The notes under the pieces: generated by a model
Databases searched by the model: none
What the model saw: the letters and a program-made list of their open reading frames with translations, nothing else
Told to the model about the DNA's origin: nothing
Program-made: the position numbers and the translations under genes
Shown: positions 11,833 to 24,780 of the stretch, in pieces
Layout of the letters: each line of letters begins with the position of its first letter
Position numbering within the stretch: position 1 is the first letter of the stretch
Assembly (NCBI GenBank): GCA_022376925.1
Contig: JAIOJX010000006.1
Location: forward strand, 57,438,658 to 57,502,657
DNA length: 64,000 nt
Direction: 5' to 3'
Source of the DNA: Tragulus kanchil
Lineage: Eukaryota > Chordata > Mammalia > Artiodactyla > Tragulidae

Positions 11833-12561
11833 GGTACCACAAACCTCAAGGAATCTATTCAGCTATGAAAACGGAAACACCGTCTGCGGAGAAGAGGCTT
11901 CACCTCGAAAGGAAAATTCTTTTAGTTCCATTTACATTTACGACTCACAGCAATGGGAATTCACTTCCGGATATACATTCGTGTTCTGCAATGTGGACCT
12001 AGAAGTTTTATAACCGAAAGCACCTTTCAGGACCTTCCGTACGGATGGAAAATGACAAGTGGAGGAGAGATTCTACCATTTGCTCGTTCAAAACAGAAGA
12101 GAAAATGCTTTTCCCATGGAAGGTGCTACATTGCCATTGGCCTCATTGAGCCAATTAAGACTCCACTTCACCCAGGTGCAAGCAATAAGGAATTGGTACC
12201 ACAAAACTCAAGGAATCTATTCAGCTATGAAAACGGAAACACCGTCTGCGGAGAAGAGGCTTCACCTCGAAAGGAAAATTCTTTTAGTTCCATTTACATT
12301 TACGACTCACAGCAATGGGAATTCACTTCCGGATATACATTCGTGTTCTGCAATGTGGACCTAGAAGTTTTATAACCGAAAGCACCTTTCAGGACCTTCC
12401 GTACGGATGGAAAATGACAAGTGGAGGAGAGATTCTACCATTTGCTCGTTCAAAACAGAAGAGAAAATGCTTTTCCCATGGAAGGTGCTACATTGCCATT
12501 GGCCTCATTGAGCCAATTAAGACTCCACTTCACCCAGGTGCAAGCAATAAGGAATTGGTAC
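11833..12561 (+). repeat. Adjacent duplicated unit, period 362
   Basis: The segment with 'caaggaatctattcagc' at 11847 recurs at 12209. Both contain the rare 'gactcacagcaatgggaattc' variant. Copies separate after 'aaggaattggtacc'. Confidence 0.86.
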
Positions 12562-12950
12562 CGGAAGCCTCTCAGAAATTATTCAGTAATGAAAATGGAA
12601 GCACTGTCTGTGGAGAAGAGGCTTCACCTTGAAAGGAAAATGCTTTTAGTTCCATTTAGCTTTACTACTCATCTCTGAAAAATTCAAATCCGGGTATACC
12701 TTCGTGCTTTGCAATGTGGACCTAGAAGTTTCACAACTGAAAGCATCTTTCCAGACCTACCGTATGGAGGGGAAATGACCACAGGAGGACACATTCTTCC
12801 ATTTCCTGGTACAAAACCGAAGGGAAGATGGTTTTTCCGTGGAAGGTTTTACATTGCCATTGGCCTCGTTTAGCCAATTAAGACTCCACTCCACCCAGGT
12901 GTATGCGATAAGGGGTTGGAACCAGACACCTCAAGGAAACTACTCAGTTA

Positions 12951-13668
12951 AGTAAACAGAAACACCATCTGTGGAGCACATGCTTTCCACGAAAGTAACA
13001 TGGCTTTAGCTCCGTTTACCTTTAAAACTCACCCCTAAGGAATTTCACTTCTGGGTATTCCTTCCTGTTTGTAATGTTCACCTAGAAGTTTCACAACTGA
13101 AAGCATCTTTCAAAAGTTGCATAAGCAGTGAAAACGACCAGAGAAGGACCCATTCTACCATGTGCTGGTTCAAAACCAAAGGGAAGATGGTATTTCCGTG
13201 GAAGATGCTACGCTGCCATTAGCCTCATTGAGCCAAAAAAGACTCCACTCCACCCAGGTGTAAGTGATAATGGGTTGGTACCAGAAATCTCAAGGAAACT
13301 TTTCAGCTAAGTAAACAGAAACACCATCTGTGGAGCACATGCTTTCCACGAAAGTAACATGGCTTTAGCTCCGTTTACCTTTAAAACTCACCCCTAAGGA
13401 ATGTCAGTTCTGGGTATTCCTTCCTGTTTGTAATGTTCACCTAGAAGTTTCACAACTGAAAGCATCTTTCAAAAGTTGCATAAGCAGTGAAAACGACCAG
13501 AGAAGGACCCATTCTACCATGTGCTGGTTCAAAACCAAAGGGAAGATGGTATTTCCGTGGAAGATGCTACGCTGCCATTAGCCTCATTGAGCCAAAAAAG
13601 ACTCCACTCCACCCAGGTGTAAGTGATAATGGGTTGGTACCAGAAATCTCAAGGAAACTTTTCAGCTA
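12951..13668 (+). repeat. Adjacent duplicated unit, period 359
   Basis: The unit starting 'agtaaacagaaacacc' at 12951 starts again at 13310; both carry 'gtggagcacatgctttcc'. The copies differ at 'aatttcacttctgg' against 'aatgtcagttctgg'. Confidence 0.87.
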
Positions 13669-14580
13669 TGAAAATGCAAGCATCATCTGCGAGAAGAGGC
13701 TTCACCTGGAAAGGAAAATGCTTTTAGTTCCATTTACTTTTACTACATACTCCTAAAGAAATTCACTTCTGGGTATACCTTCCGGTTGGCATTGTGGACC
13801 TGTAAGTTTCACAACTGCAAGCACCTATCCACACCTATCGAATGGAAGGAAAACGAGCAGTGGAGGACACATTCTTCCATTTGCTGGTTCAAAACCGAAG
13901 GGAAGATGGTTTTTCCGTGGAAGGTGCTACATTGCAATTTTGACACCTTGAAGGAATTAAGACTCCACTTCACCCAAGTGTAAGCGATATGGGGTTGGGA
14001 CTAGAAACCTAACAGAAACTATTCAGCAATGAAAATGGATGCACCGTCTGTGGAGTACAGGTTTTCCATGAAAGTAACATCGTTTTAGTTCCATTTTACT
14101 TTATTATTCACCCCTAAGGGAATTCACTTCCGGGTATACCTTCCTGTTTGCAATGTGGACCTAGAAGTTTCACAACCAAAAGCACCTATCCACACCTATC
14201 GAATGGAGGGAAAACGACCAGTGTAGAACACATTCTTGCATTTGCTTGTTCAAAACCGAAGGGAAGATGGTTGTTCCGTGCATGGTGCTACACTGCCATT
14301 GGAATCCTTGAGCCAATTAAGACTCCACTCCTCGCAGGTGTAAGCGAAAAGGGTTTGGTACCAGAAACCTCAAGGAAACTATTCAGCTGTGAAAATGGAA
14401 GCACCATCTGCAGAGAAGAGGTTTCACCTCAAAAGTAAAATGCTTTTAGATATATTTACCTTTACTAATCACCCCTAAGTGTATTCACTTCTGGGTATAT
14501 CTTCCTGCTTTGTAATGTGGACCTAGAAGTTTCACAAACAAAAGCACCTTTCCAGACCTTCTGTATGGAAGGAAAATGAC

Positions 14581-15578
14581 CAGTGGAGGACACATTCTTT
14601 CATTTACTGGATCAAAACCAAAGGCAAGATGGTTTTTCCGTGGAAGGTGCGACATTGCCATTGGCCTTCTTGAGCCAGTTAAGATTCCATTCCACCCAGG
14701 TGTAAGCGATAAGGGGTTGGTACCGGAAACCTCAAGGGAACTATTCAGCTATGAAAACGGAGACACTGTCTGTGGAGAAGAGGCTTTGCCTCGAAAGGAA
14801 AATGCTTTTAGTTCCATTCACCTTGACTACTCACCCTTAAGGAAATTCACTTCCGGGTACCAGAAACCTCAAGGAAAATATTCAGCTATGAAAACGAAAA
14901 CCCCATCTGCAGAGAAGAGGCTTCACCTGGAAAGGAAAATACTTTCAGTTCCATTTACCTTTACTAATCACCCCTAAGTTTATTCACTACCGGGTGTACC
15001 ATCGTGGTTTATAATGTGAACCTAGGCGTTGCACAAATGAAAGCACGTTTCCAGACATTCCGTATCTATGGAAAATGACCAGTGGAGGAAACATTCTTTC
15101 ATTTACTGGATCAAAACCAAAGGCAAGATGGTTTTTCCGTGGAAGGTGCGACATTGCCATTGGCCTTCTTGAGCCAGTTAAGATTCCATTCCACCCAGGT
15201 GTAAGCGATAAGGGGTTGGTACCGGAAACCTCAAGGGAACTATTCAGCTATGAAAACGGAGACACTGTCTGTGGAGAAGAGGCTTTGCCTCGAAAGGAAA
15301 ATGCTTTTAGTTCCATTCACCTTGACTACTCACCCTTAAGGAAATTCACTTCCGGGTACCAGAAACCTCAAGGAAAATATTCAGCTATGAAAACGAAAAC
15401 CCCATCTGCAGAGAAGAGGCTTCACCTCGAAAGGAAAATGCTTTTAGTGCTATTTACCTTTACTAATCACCCCTAAGTTTATTCACTACCGGGTGTACCA
15501 TCGTGGTTTATAATGTGAACCTAGACGTTGCACAAATGAAAGCACGTTTCCAGACATTCCGTATCTATGGAAAATGAC
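14581..15578 (+). repeat. Adjacent duplicated 499-bp block with a truncated monomer
   Basis: A block made of one full unit plus a monomer shortened to about 138 bp is present twice (14581-15079 and 15080-15578). In the short monomer 'cttccgggta' jumps straight to 'ccagaaacctc' (about 14859 and 15358), removing roughly 220 bp. The shared letters ggta at both ends of the lost segment suggest a microhomology deletion that came before the duplication. Confidence 0.87.
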
Positions 15579-16033
15579 CAGTGGAGGAAACATTCTACAC
15601 TTGCTGGTTCAAAATTGAATTGAAGATGGTATTCTCGTGGAAGGTGCTACATTGCCATCGGCCTCCTTGAACCAATTAACACTCCACTCGACTCAGGTGT
15701 AAGCGATAAGGGGTTGGAACCAGAAACCTCAAGGCACCTATACAGCTATGAAAATGGACACACCGTCTGTAGAGGTTTCTTCAGCTCAAAAGGAAAATAC
15801 TTTTCATTCCATTTAAGTCTACTATGCACCCCTAAGGGAATTCACTTCTGGGTATACCTTCGTGCATTGTAATGTGGACCGAGAAGTTACACAACCAAAA
15901 GCACCTTTCCAGACCTTCTGTATGGAGGGAAAACGACCATTTGAGGACACATTCTTCCATTTGCTGGTTCAAAACCGAAGGGAAGATTGTTTTTCCATGG
16001 AAGGTGCTACATTGCCATTGGCCTCGCTGAGCC

Positions 16034-16757
16034 AAATAAGACTCCACTCCACCCAGGTGCAATTTATAAGGGGTTGGTACCAGAAACCTCAAGGAACCTA
16101 TCCAGCTATGAATTCGGAAACAGCGTCTGTGGAGAAGAGACTTTGCTTCGAAACGGAAATGCTTTTACTTCCATTTACCTTTACTACCCAACCATAAGGG
16201 AATTCGCTTCAGTGTATACCTTCGCTCTTGGTAATCTGGACCTAGAAATTTACCAACTGAAAGCATCTTTCCAGACCTTCCTTGTGGATGGAAAATGACA
16301 AGTGGAGGACACATTCTTCCATTTGCTGGTTCAAAACCAAAGGGAAGATGGTTTTTCCGTGGAAGGTGCTACATTAACATTGGCCTTGTTGACCCAAATA
16401 AGACTCCACTCCACCCAGGTGCAATTTATAAGGGGTTGGTACCAGAAACCTCAAGGAACCTATCCAGCTATGAATTCGGAAACAGCGTCTGTGGAGAAGA
16501 GACTTTGCTTCGAAACGGAAATGCTTTTACTTCCATTTACCTTTACTACCCAACCATAAGGGAATTCGCTTCAGTGTATACCTTCGCTCTTGGTAATCTG
16601 GACCTAGAAATTTACCAACTGAAAGCATCTTTCCAGACCTTCCTTGTGGATGGAAAATGACAAGTGGAGGACACATTCTTCCATTTGCTGGTTCAAAACC
16701 AAAGGGAAGATGGTTTTTCCGTGGAAGGTGCTACATTAACATTGGCCTTGTTGACCC
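16034..16757 (+). repeat. Adjacent duplicated unit, period 362
   Basis: The unit with the unusual 'ggtgcaatttataagg' at 16058 recurs at 16420, together with 'ctatgaattcggaaacagc', which adds a second EcoRI site to both copies. One C is lost at the end of the second copy ('ctcacccagg'). Confidence 0.87.
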
Positions 16758-17514
16758 AAATAAGACTCCACTCACCCAGGTGGAAGCGATAAGGAGTTGG
16801 TATCAGAAACGTCAAGGAATGTATTCAGCTATGAAAATGCATAGTCTGTGGAGAAATGGCTTAAACTGGAAAGGAAAATGCTTCTAGTTCCATTTACCTT
16901 TACTACTCACTCCTAAAGAAATTCATTTCTGGGTATACCTTCCAGTTTGCATTGTGGACCTGGAAGTTTCACAACCGAAAGCACCTATCCACACTTATGA
17001 ATGGAGGGGCAACGACCAGTGGAGGACACATTCTTCCATTTGCTGTTTCAAAACCGAAGGGAAGATGGTTTTTCCGTTTACGGTGCTACATTGCCATTGG
17101 CTCGTTGTGTCAGTTAAGACTCCACTCCACCCAGGTGTAAGCGATAAGCGGTTGGTACTAGACACCTCAAGGAAATGATTCAGTTTAGTAAACAGAAACA
17201 CCTTCTGTGGAGAACAGTCTTTCCATGAAAGTAACATGGTTTTATTTCCATTTACCATTACTACTCACCCCTAAGGGAACTCGTTTCTGGGTATACCTTC
17301 CTGCTTGTAATGTGGACCTAGAAGTTTCACAACCAAAAGCACCATTCCAGACGTTCCATATGCAGTGAAAACGACCAGTGGAGGACACATTCTTCCGTGT
17401 GCTGGATCAAAACTGAAGGGAAGATGGTATATCCGTGGAAGGTGCCACATTGTCATTGACCTCGCTGAGCCAAATAATACTCCACTCCACCCAGGTGGAA
17501 GTGATAAGGGGTTG

Positions 17515-18236
17515 GTACCATAAACCTCAAGGAATCTATTCATCTATGAAAATGGTAACACCATCTGTGGAAAAGAGGCTTCACCCAGAAAGGAAAATGT
17601 TTTTACTTCCATTTACCTTTATTACTCACCCATAAGGGAATTCACTTCCAGGTATACCTTCATGCTTGGTAATGTGGACCTGGAAGATTCACAACCGAAA
17701 GCACCTTTCGAGATCTTCCATATGGAGGGATAACGACCAGTTGAGGACACATTCTTCCATTTGCTGGTTCAAAATCGAAGGTTAGATGGTTTGTCCGTGG
17801 AATGTGCTACATTACCATTGTCCTCGTTGAGCCAATTAAGACTCCCCTCCACCCAGGTGTAAGTGATTAGGGTTGGTACCATAAACCTCAAGGAATCTAT
17901 TCATCTATGAAAATGGTAACACCATCTGTGGAAAAGAGGCTTCACCCAGAAAGGAAAATGTTTTTACTTCCATTTACCTTTATTACTCACCCATAAGGGA
18001 ATTCACTTCCAGGTATACCTTCATGCTTGGTAATGTGGACCTGGAAGATTCACAACCGAAAGCACCTTTCGAGATCTTCCATATGGAGGGATAACGACCA
18101 GTTGAGGACACATTCTTCCATTTGCTGGTTCAAAATCGAAGGTTAGATGGTTTGTCCGTGGAATGTGCTACATTACCATTGTCCTCGTTGAGCCAATTAA
18201 GACTCCACTCCACCCAGGTGTAAGTGATTAGGGGTT
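17515..18236 (+). repeat. Adjacent duplicated unit, period 361
   Basis: The unit with 'ccataaacctcaaggaatc' at about 17519 recurs at 17880, including the shared variants 'ttcatctatg' and 'gaaggttagatgg'. One G is missing at the junction ('gattagggttgg'). Confidence 0.86.
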
Positions 18237-18952
18237 GTTACCAGAAACCTCAAGGAAACTATTCAGCTATTAAAAAGGAAACAGCATCTGGGGAGAAGAG
18301 GCTTCACCTCGAAAGCAAAATGCTTTTAGTTCCATTTACTTTTAATACTTACCCCTAAGGGTTTTCACTTCCGGGTATACATTTGTGCTTTCTAATGTGG
18401 ACATAGAAGTTTTACAACCGAAAGCACCTTACCAGTAATTCCGTATGGAGGGAAAATGACTAGTGGAGGACACAGTCTTCCATCTGCTGGTTCAAAACCG
18501 AATGAAAGATGTTTTTTTCGTGTAAGGTGTTACATTGCCATTGGCTTCATTGACCCAGTTAAGACTCTACTCCACCCAGGTGTAAGCGACAAGGGGTTGT
18601 TACCAGAAACCTCAAGGAAACTATTCAGCTATTAAAAAGGAAACAGCATCTGGGGAGAAGAGGCTTCACCTCGAAAGCAAAATGCTTTTAGTTCCATTTA
18701 CTTTTAATACTTACCCCTAAGGGTTTTCACTTCCGGGTATACATTTGTGCTTTCTAATGTGGACATAGAAGTTTTACAACCGAAAGCACCTTACCAGTAA
18801 TTCCGTATGGAGGGAAAATGACTAGTGGAGGACACAGTCTTCCATCTGCTGGTTCAAAACCGAATGAAAGATGTTTTTTTCGTGTAAGGTGTTACATTGC
18901 CATTGGCTTCATTGACCCAGTTAAGACTCTACTCCACCCAGGTGTAAGCGAT
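18229..18952 (+). repeat. Adjacent duplicated unit, period 362
   Basis: Immediately follows the previous pair. The unit with 'ggggttgttaccag' (18231) and 'cagctattaaaaagg' recurs at 18593, including 'cttttaatacttacc' and a run of seven T in 'gatgtttttttcgtg'. Confidence 0.87.
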
Positions 18953-21121
18953 AAGGGGTGTGTACCAGAAACCTCACTGAAACTATTCAGCTATGAAAAC
19001 AGAAACAGTGTCTGTGGAGAACAGGCTTTGCCTCGAAAGAAAAATGCTTTTAATTCCATTTACCTTTACTATGGACCCATAAGGGAATTCACTTCCAGGT
19101 ATAACTTCCTGCATTGTAAGGTAGACCTAGAAGAGTCAAAACTGAAAGTACCTTTCTGGATCTTACATATGGAGAGAAACAACCAGTGGAGGACACATTC
19201 TTCGATTTGCTGTATCAAAACCGAAGGGTAGATGGTTTTCCCGTGGAAGGTGCGACCTTGCCATTGGCCTCATTGAGCCAATTAAGACTCGACTTCACCC
19301 AGGTGTAAGGGATAAAGGGTTTCTACCAGAAACCTCAAGGAAACTATTCAGCTATGAAAAGGGAAACACCATCTGTTCAGAAGAGGCTTTGCCTCGAAGG
19401 AAAAATGCTTTTAGTTCCATTCACCTTTACTACTCACCCCTAAGAGAATTCATGTTCGGGTATTCCTTCGTGCTTTGTAATGTGGACCTAGAAGTTTCAC
19501 AACCGAAAGCACCTTTCCATAGCATCCGTATGCAGGGAAAAATGACCAGTGGAGGACACATTCTTCCATTATCTGGTTCAAAACAGAAGGGAAGTTGGTT
19601 TTTCCGTGGAAGGTGCTAAATTGCCATTGGCCTCTACGATCCAATTAAGACTCCACTCCACCCAGGTGCAAGCTATAAAAGATTGGTACCAGAAACCTAA
19701 AGGAAACTATACAGCTATGAAAAGGCAAACAGCGTCAGTGCAGAAGAGGCTTTGACTAGAAAGGAAAATGCTTTTAGTTCTATTTACCTTTAATATTCAC
19801 CACTAAGTGAATTCACTGCCAGGTATAACTTCCTGCTTTGTAAGATGGACCTAGAAATTTCAGAACCGAAAGCAACTTTCCAGACCTTCCATATGGAGTG
19901 AAAATGACCAGTGGAGGACACATTCTTCCATTTGCTGGTTCAAAACAGAAGGGAAGATGGTTTTTCCGTGGAAGCTGATACATTGCCATTGGCTCATTGA
20001 TCCACTTAAGACTCCAGTCCACCCAGGTGTAAGCGATAAGGGGTTGGTACCAAAAAATTCAAGGAAACTATTCAGTTATGAAAACAGAAACACCATCTGT
20101 GGAGAAGAGACTTTGCCTCGAAAAGAAAATGCTTTTAGTTTCATTTCCCTTTACTTCTCATCCCTAAGGGAATTCACTTCCGGGTATACCTACCTGCTTT
20201 GTAAGATGGACCTAGAAGTTTCACAATGGAAAGCACCTAACTAGACCTTCCGTATGGAGGAATAAAGGAACAGTGGAGGACACAGTCTTCCATTTTCTGG
20301 TCCAAAACCTTAGGGAAGATGGTTTGTCCGGGGAAGGTGCTACATTGCCATTAGCCTCGCTAAGCCAATTAAGACTCCACTCCACCCAGGTGTAATCGAT
20401 AAGGGGTTGGTACCAAAAAATTCAAGGAAACTATTCAGCTATGAAAACAGAAACACTGTCTGTGGAGAAGAGACTTTGCCTCGAAAGGAAAATTCTTTTA
20501 GTCCGATTTACGTTTATACTCACGCCTGAAGGAATTCACTTCCACATATATATTTCTGCTTTATATGGTGAACCTAGAAGTTGCACAACCGACAGCACCT
20601 TTCCAGACCTTCCGTATGGAAGGAAAGCGACCAGTGGAGGACACATTCCTCCATGTGCTGGTTTCAAACCGAAGGGAAGATGGTTTTTTCCGTGTAAGGT
20701 GCTATATTACCATTGGCCTCGTCTAACCAATTAAGACTCAACTCCACCCAGGAGTAAGTAATAAATGGTTGGTACCAGAAACCTCAAGGAAACTATTCAG
20801 CTATAAAAATGGAAACTCCGTCTGTGGAGAAGAGGCTTTGCCTCAAAACAAAAATGTTTTTTGTTCCATTTACCTTTACTGTTCCCAGCTAAGTGTGTTC
20901 ACTTCCAGGCATACCATTGTGCTTTATAATGTGGACCTCGGAGTTTCACAAAAGAAAGCACCTTCCCAGACCCTCTGTATGGAGGGAAAACGACCAGTGG
21001 AGGACACATTCTTACACTTGCTGGTTCATAACCGAAGGGAAGATGATTTTTCCGTGGAAGGTGCTACATTGCCATTGGCCTCATTGAGCCAATTAAGACT
21101 CCACTCCAACCATGTGTAAGA

Positions 21122-21672
21122 GATAAGGGGTTGGTACCAGAAACCTCAAGGGAACTATTCAGCTATGAAAACGGAAACACCATCTTTGGAGAGGAGGCTT
21201 CAACTCAAAAGGGAAATGCTTTTAGTTCCATTTACCTTTACTACTCACCTCTAAGAGAATTCACTTCCTTGTATAACTTTGGGCTTTGTAATGTGGACCT
21301 AGAAGTTTCAGAACTGCAAGTACCTATTCAGACTTTCTGTATGGAGGGAAAACGACCAGTGGAGGATGCATTATTGCATTTGCTGGTTTAAAACCGAAGG
21401 GAAGACAGTTTTTCCGTGGTAGGTGCAACATTGCCATTGGCCTCTTTGAGCCAATTAAGACTCCACTCCTCCCAGGTGTAAGTGATAAGGGGTTGGTACC
21501 AGAAACCTCAAGGGAACTATTCAGCTATGAAAACGGAAACACCATCTTTGGAGAGGAGGCTTCAACTCAAAAGGGAAATGCTTTTAGTTCCATTTACCTT
21601 TACTACTCACCTCTAAGAGAATTCACTTCCTTGTATAACTTTGGGCTTTGTAATGTGGACCTAGAAGTTTCA
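21122..21672 (+). repeat. Shared ~190-bp tract in neighbouring units, offset 362
   Basis: Bases 21122-21310 and 21484-21672 are almost identical, with the rare 'catctttggagaggagg' and 'ttccttgtataactttggg', but the rest of the two units differs strongly. That is unlike a full tandem duplication and looks like a conversion tract or a patchwork join. Confidence 0.8.
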
Positions 21673-22127
21673 CAACCGAAAGCAACTTTCCAGACCTTAC
21701 TTATGGAGAGAGAAGGACCATTGGAGGACACGTTCTTCCATTTGCTGGTTCAAAAGTGAAGGGAAAATGGTTTTTCCATTCAAGGTGTTACAATGCCATT
21801 GGCCTCGTTGAGCCAATTAAGACTCCACTCGCTCAGGTGTCAGCGATGAGGGGTTGGAACCAGAAACCTCCAGGAAATTATTCAGCTTTGAAAAGGCAAA
21901 CACTGTATGAGGAGAAGAACCTTCACATCGAAGGGAAAGTGCTTTTAGTTCCATTTACCTTCTACTAACCACCAATAAAGGAATTCAATTCCAGTTATAC
22001 CTTCGTGATTTGTAATGTGGACCTAGAAGTTTCATAACCAAAAGCACCTTTCCAGACCTTCCGTCTGGAGGGAAAATGACCAGTGGAGGACACATTTTTT
22101 CCATTTGCTAGTTCAAAACCGAAGGGA

Positions 22128-22782
22128 AGATGGTTTTTCCGTGGAAGGTGTTGCATTGTCATTGGCCTCTTCGAGCCGATTAGGACTCCATTATACCTAG
22201 GTGCAAGCGATAAGGAATTGGCACCAGAAACCTCAAGGAAACTATTTAGCTATGAAAATGGGAACACCATCCGTGGAGAAGGGATTTCATCTCGAAAGGA
22301 AAATGCCTTCAGTTTTATTTATCTTTACTAATCACCCCTAAGGGAATTCACTTCCGGGAATGCATTCATGCTTTGTAATGTGGACCTAGAAGTTTCACAA
22401 CTGAAAGCAACTTTCCAGACGTTTTGTATGGAGTGAAAACGACCAGTGGAGGACACATTCTCCCATATGCTGGTTCAAAATAGAAGCGAAGATTGTTTTT
22501 CCGTGGAAGGTGTTGCATTGTCATTGGCCTCTTCGAGCCGATTAGGACTCCATTATACCTAGGTGCAAGCGATAAGGAATTGGCACCAGAAACCTCAAGG
22601 AAACTATTTAGCTATGAAAATGGGAACACCATCCGTGGAGAAGGGATTTCATCTCGAAAGGAAAATGCCTTCAGTTTTATTTATCTTTACTAATCACCCC
22701 TAAGGGAATTCACTTCCGGGAATGCATTCATGCTTTGTAATGTGGACCTAGAAGTTTCACAACTGAAAGCAACTTTCCAGAC
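22128..22782 (+). repeat. Shared ~293-bp tract in neighbouring units, offset 362
   Basis: Bases 22134-22420 recur at 22496-22782, sharing 'cttcgagccgattagg' and 'ccattatacctagg'. The remaining part of the units around 22452 and 22814 is clearly different, so identity ends inside the unit. Confidence 0.82.
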
Positions 22783-22839
22783 CTTCTGTATGGAGGGAAA
22801 ACGACCAGTGGAGGACACATTCTTCCATGTGCTGGTCCA

Positions 22840-23600
22840 AAATCGAAGGGAAGATGGTTTATCCGTGGTAGCTGCTACATTGCCATTGGCCTCATTGAGC
22901 CAATTAAGACTCCACTCCACCCAGAGGTAAGCAATAAGGGGTTGGTACCAGAAAACTCAAGGAAACTATTCACCCATGAAAACGGAAACACCGTTTGTGG
23001 AGAAGAGGTTTCACCTCGTAAGGAAAATACTTTTAGTTCCATTTACTTTTATTACTCACCCCTAAGGAAATTCATTTCCGGGTATATTTCGGCCTTTGTA
23101 ATGTGGACCTAGAAGTTTCACAAGCGAAAGCATCTTTCCAGACTTTCCGTATGGAGGGAAAATGACCAGTGGAGGACACATTTTTCCATTTTCTTTTTCA
23201 AAATAGAAGGGAAGACGGTGTTATGGTGAAAGGTGCCACATTGCCATTGGCCTCATTGAGCCTATTAAGACCTGACTCATCCAGGTGTAAGCAATAAGGG
23301 GTTGGTATCAGAAACCTCAAGGAAACTATTTAGCTATGAAAATGGAAAAGATGTCTACGGAGAAGAGGCTTCACCTCGAACAGAAAATGCTTTGAGCTCC
23401 ATTTACCTTCACTTCTCACCCCTAAGGGAATTCATTTCCGGGTATACCTTCCAGCTTTGTAAGGAGGACCTAGAAGTTTCTCAACGAAAGCACCTTTCCA
23501 GACCTTGGTTATGGAATGAAAACGACTGGTGAAGGACACATTCTTCCATTTGCTGGTTCAAAACCGAAAAGAAGATGGCTTATCCGTGGAAGGGTACACA
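22840..23600 (+). repeat. Multi-unit segment with a distant copy at about 29345-30395
   Basis: Successive landmarks here recur in the same order 6.5-6.9 kb away: 'gtttatccgtggtagctgc' (22857 and about 29352), 'ccagaggtaagcaataagg' (22921 and 29417), and 'gaaaagatgtctacgg' (23345 and 30199). The offset grows from 6,496 to 6,854 because the distant copy holds one extra unit. This is the clearest non-adjacent duplication in block B. Confidence 0.75.
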
Positions 23601-24066
23601 TTGACATTGGCCTCGTTTAGCCAATTTAGACTCCACTCCACTCAGGTGTATGGAATAAGGGGTTGGAACCAGACACCTCAAGGAAACTATTCAGCTATGA
23701 AAGCGGAAAAGATGTCTACGGAGAAGAGGCTTCACCTCGAACAGAAAATGCTTTGAGCTCCATTTACCTTCACTTCTCACCCCTAAGAATTCATTTCCGG
23801 GTATACCTTCCAGCTTTGTAAGGAGGACCTAGAAGTTTCTCAACGAAAGCACCTTTCCAGACCTTGGTTATGGAATGAAAACGACTGGTGAAGGACACAT
23901 TCTTCCATTTGCTGGTTCAAAACCGAAAAGAAGATGGCTTATCCGTGGAAGGGTACACATTGACATTGGCCTCGTTTAGCCAATTTAGACTCCACTCCAC
24001 TCAGGTGTATGGAATAAGGGGTTGGAACCAGACACCTCAAGGAAACTATTCAGCTATGAAAGCGGA
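23345..24066 (+). repeat. Adjacent duplicated unit, period 361
   Basis: The unit with 'gaaaagatgtctacggag' at 23345 recurs at 23706, including 'aaaacgactggtgaagg'. The second copy lacks three bases in 'cccctaagaattc'. Confidence 0.87.
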
Positions 24067-24780
24067 AATACTGTCTGCGCCGAACAGGCTTTGCCTCGAA
24101 AGACGAATGCTTTTAGTTCCATTTACTTTTACTACTCACCCCTAAGGGCATTCACTTCTGGGTATACCTTCCTTATTTTTATTGTGGACCTAGAATTTTC
24201 GCAACTGAAAGCAGCTGTCCAGACTCTCCATATGGAGGGAAAACGACTAGTGGAGAGTGCATTCTTCCATTTGCTGGTTTAAAACAGAAGGGAAGATGGA
24301 TTTTCCGTTGAAATTGCCACATTGCCATTGGCCTCCTTCAGCCAATTAAGACTCCACTCCACCCAGGTGTAAACAATTAGGGGTTGGTACCAGAAACCTC
24401 AAGGAACATATTGAGCTATGAAAAGGCAAAAAGAGTCTGTGGAGAAGATGCTTCACCTCGGAAGGAAAATGCGTTTAGTTCCATTTACCTGTACTACTCA
24501 CCGCTAAGAAAATTCACTTCCAGGTATACCTTCATGCTTGGTAATGTGGACCTAGAAGTTTCACCACCGAAAGCACCTTTCCAGAACTACCGTATGGAGG
24601 GAAAACGACCAGTGGAGGACACATTCTTCCTTTTGATACTTCATAACTGAAGGGAGGATGGTTTTTCCATTTAAGGTGCTACATTGCCATTGGCCTCGTT
24701 GTTCGAGATTAAATTTCACTCCAATCAGGTGTAAGCGATAAGATGTTGGTACCAGAATCGTCAAGGAAACTATTCAGCTG

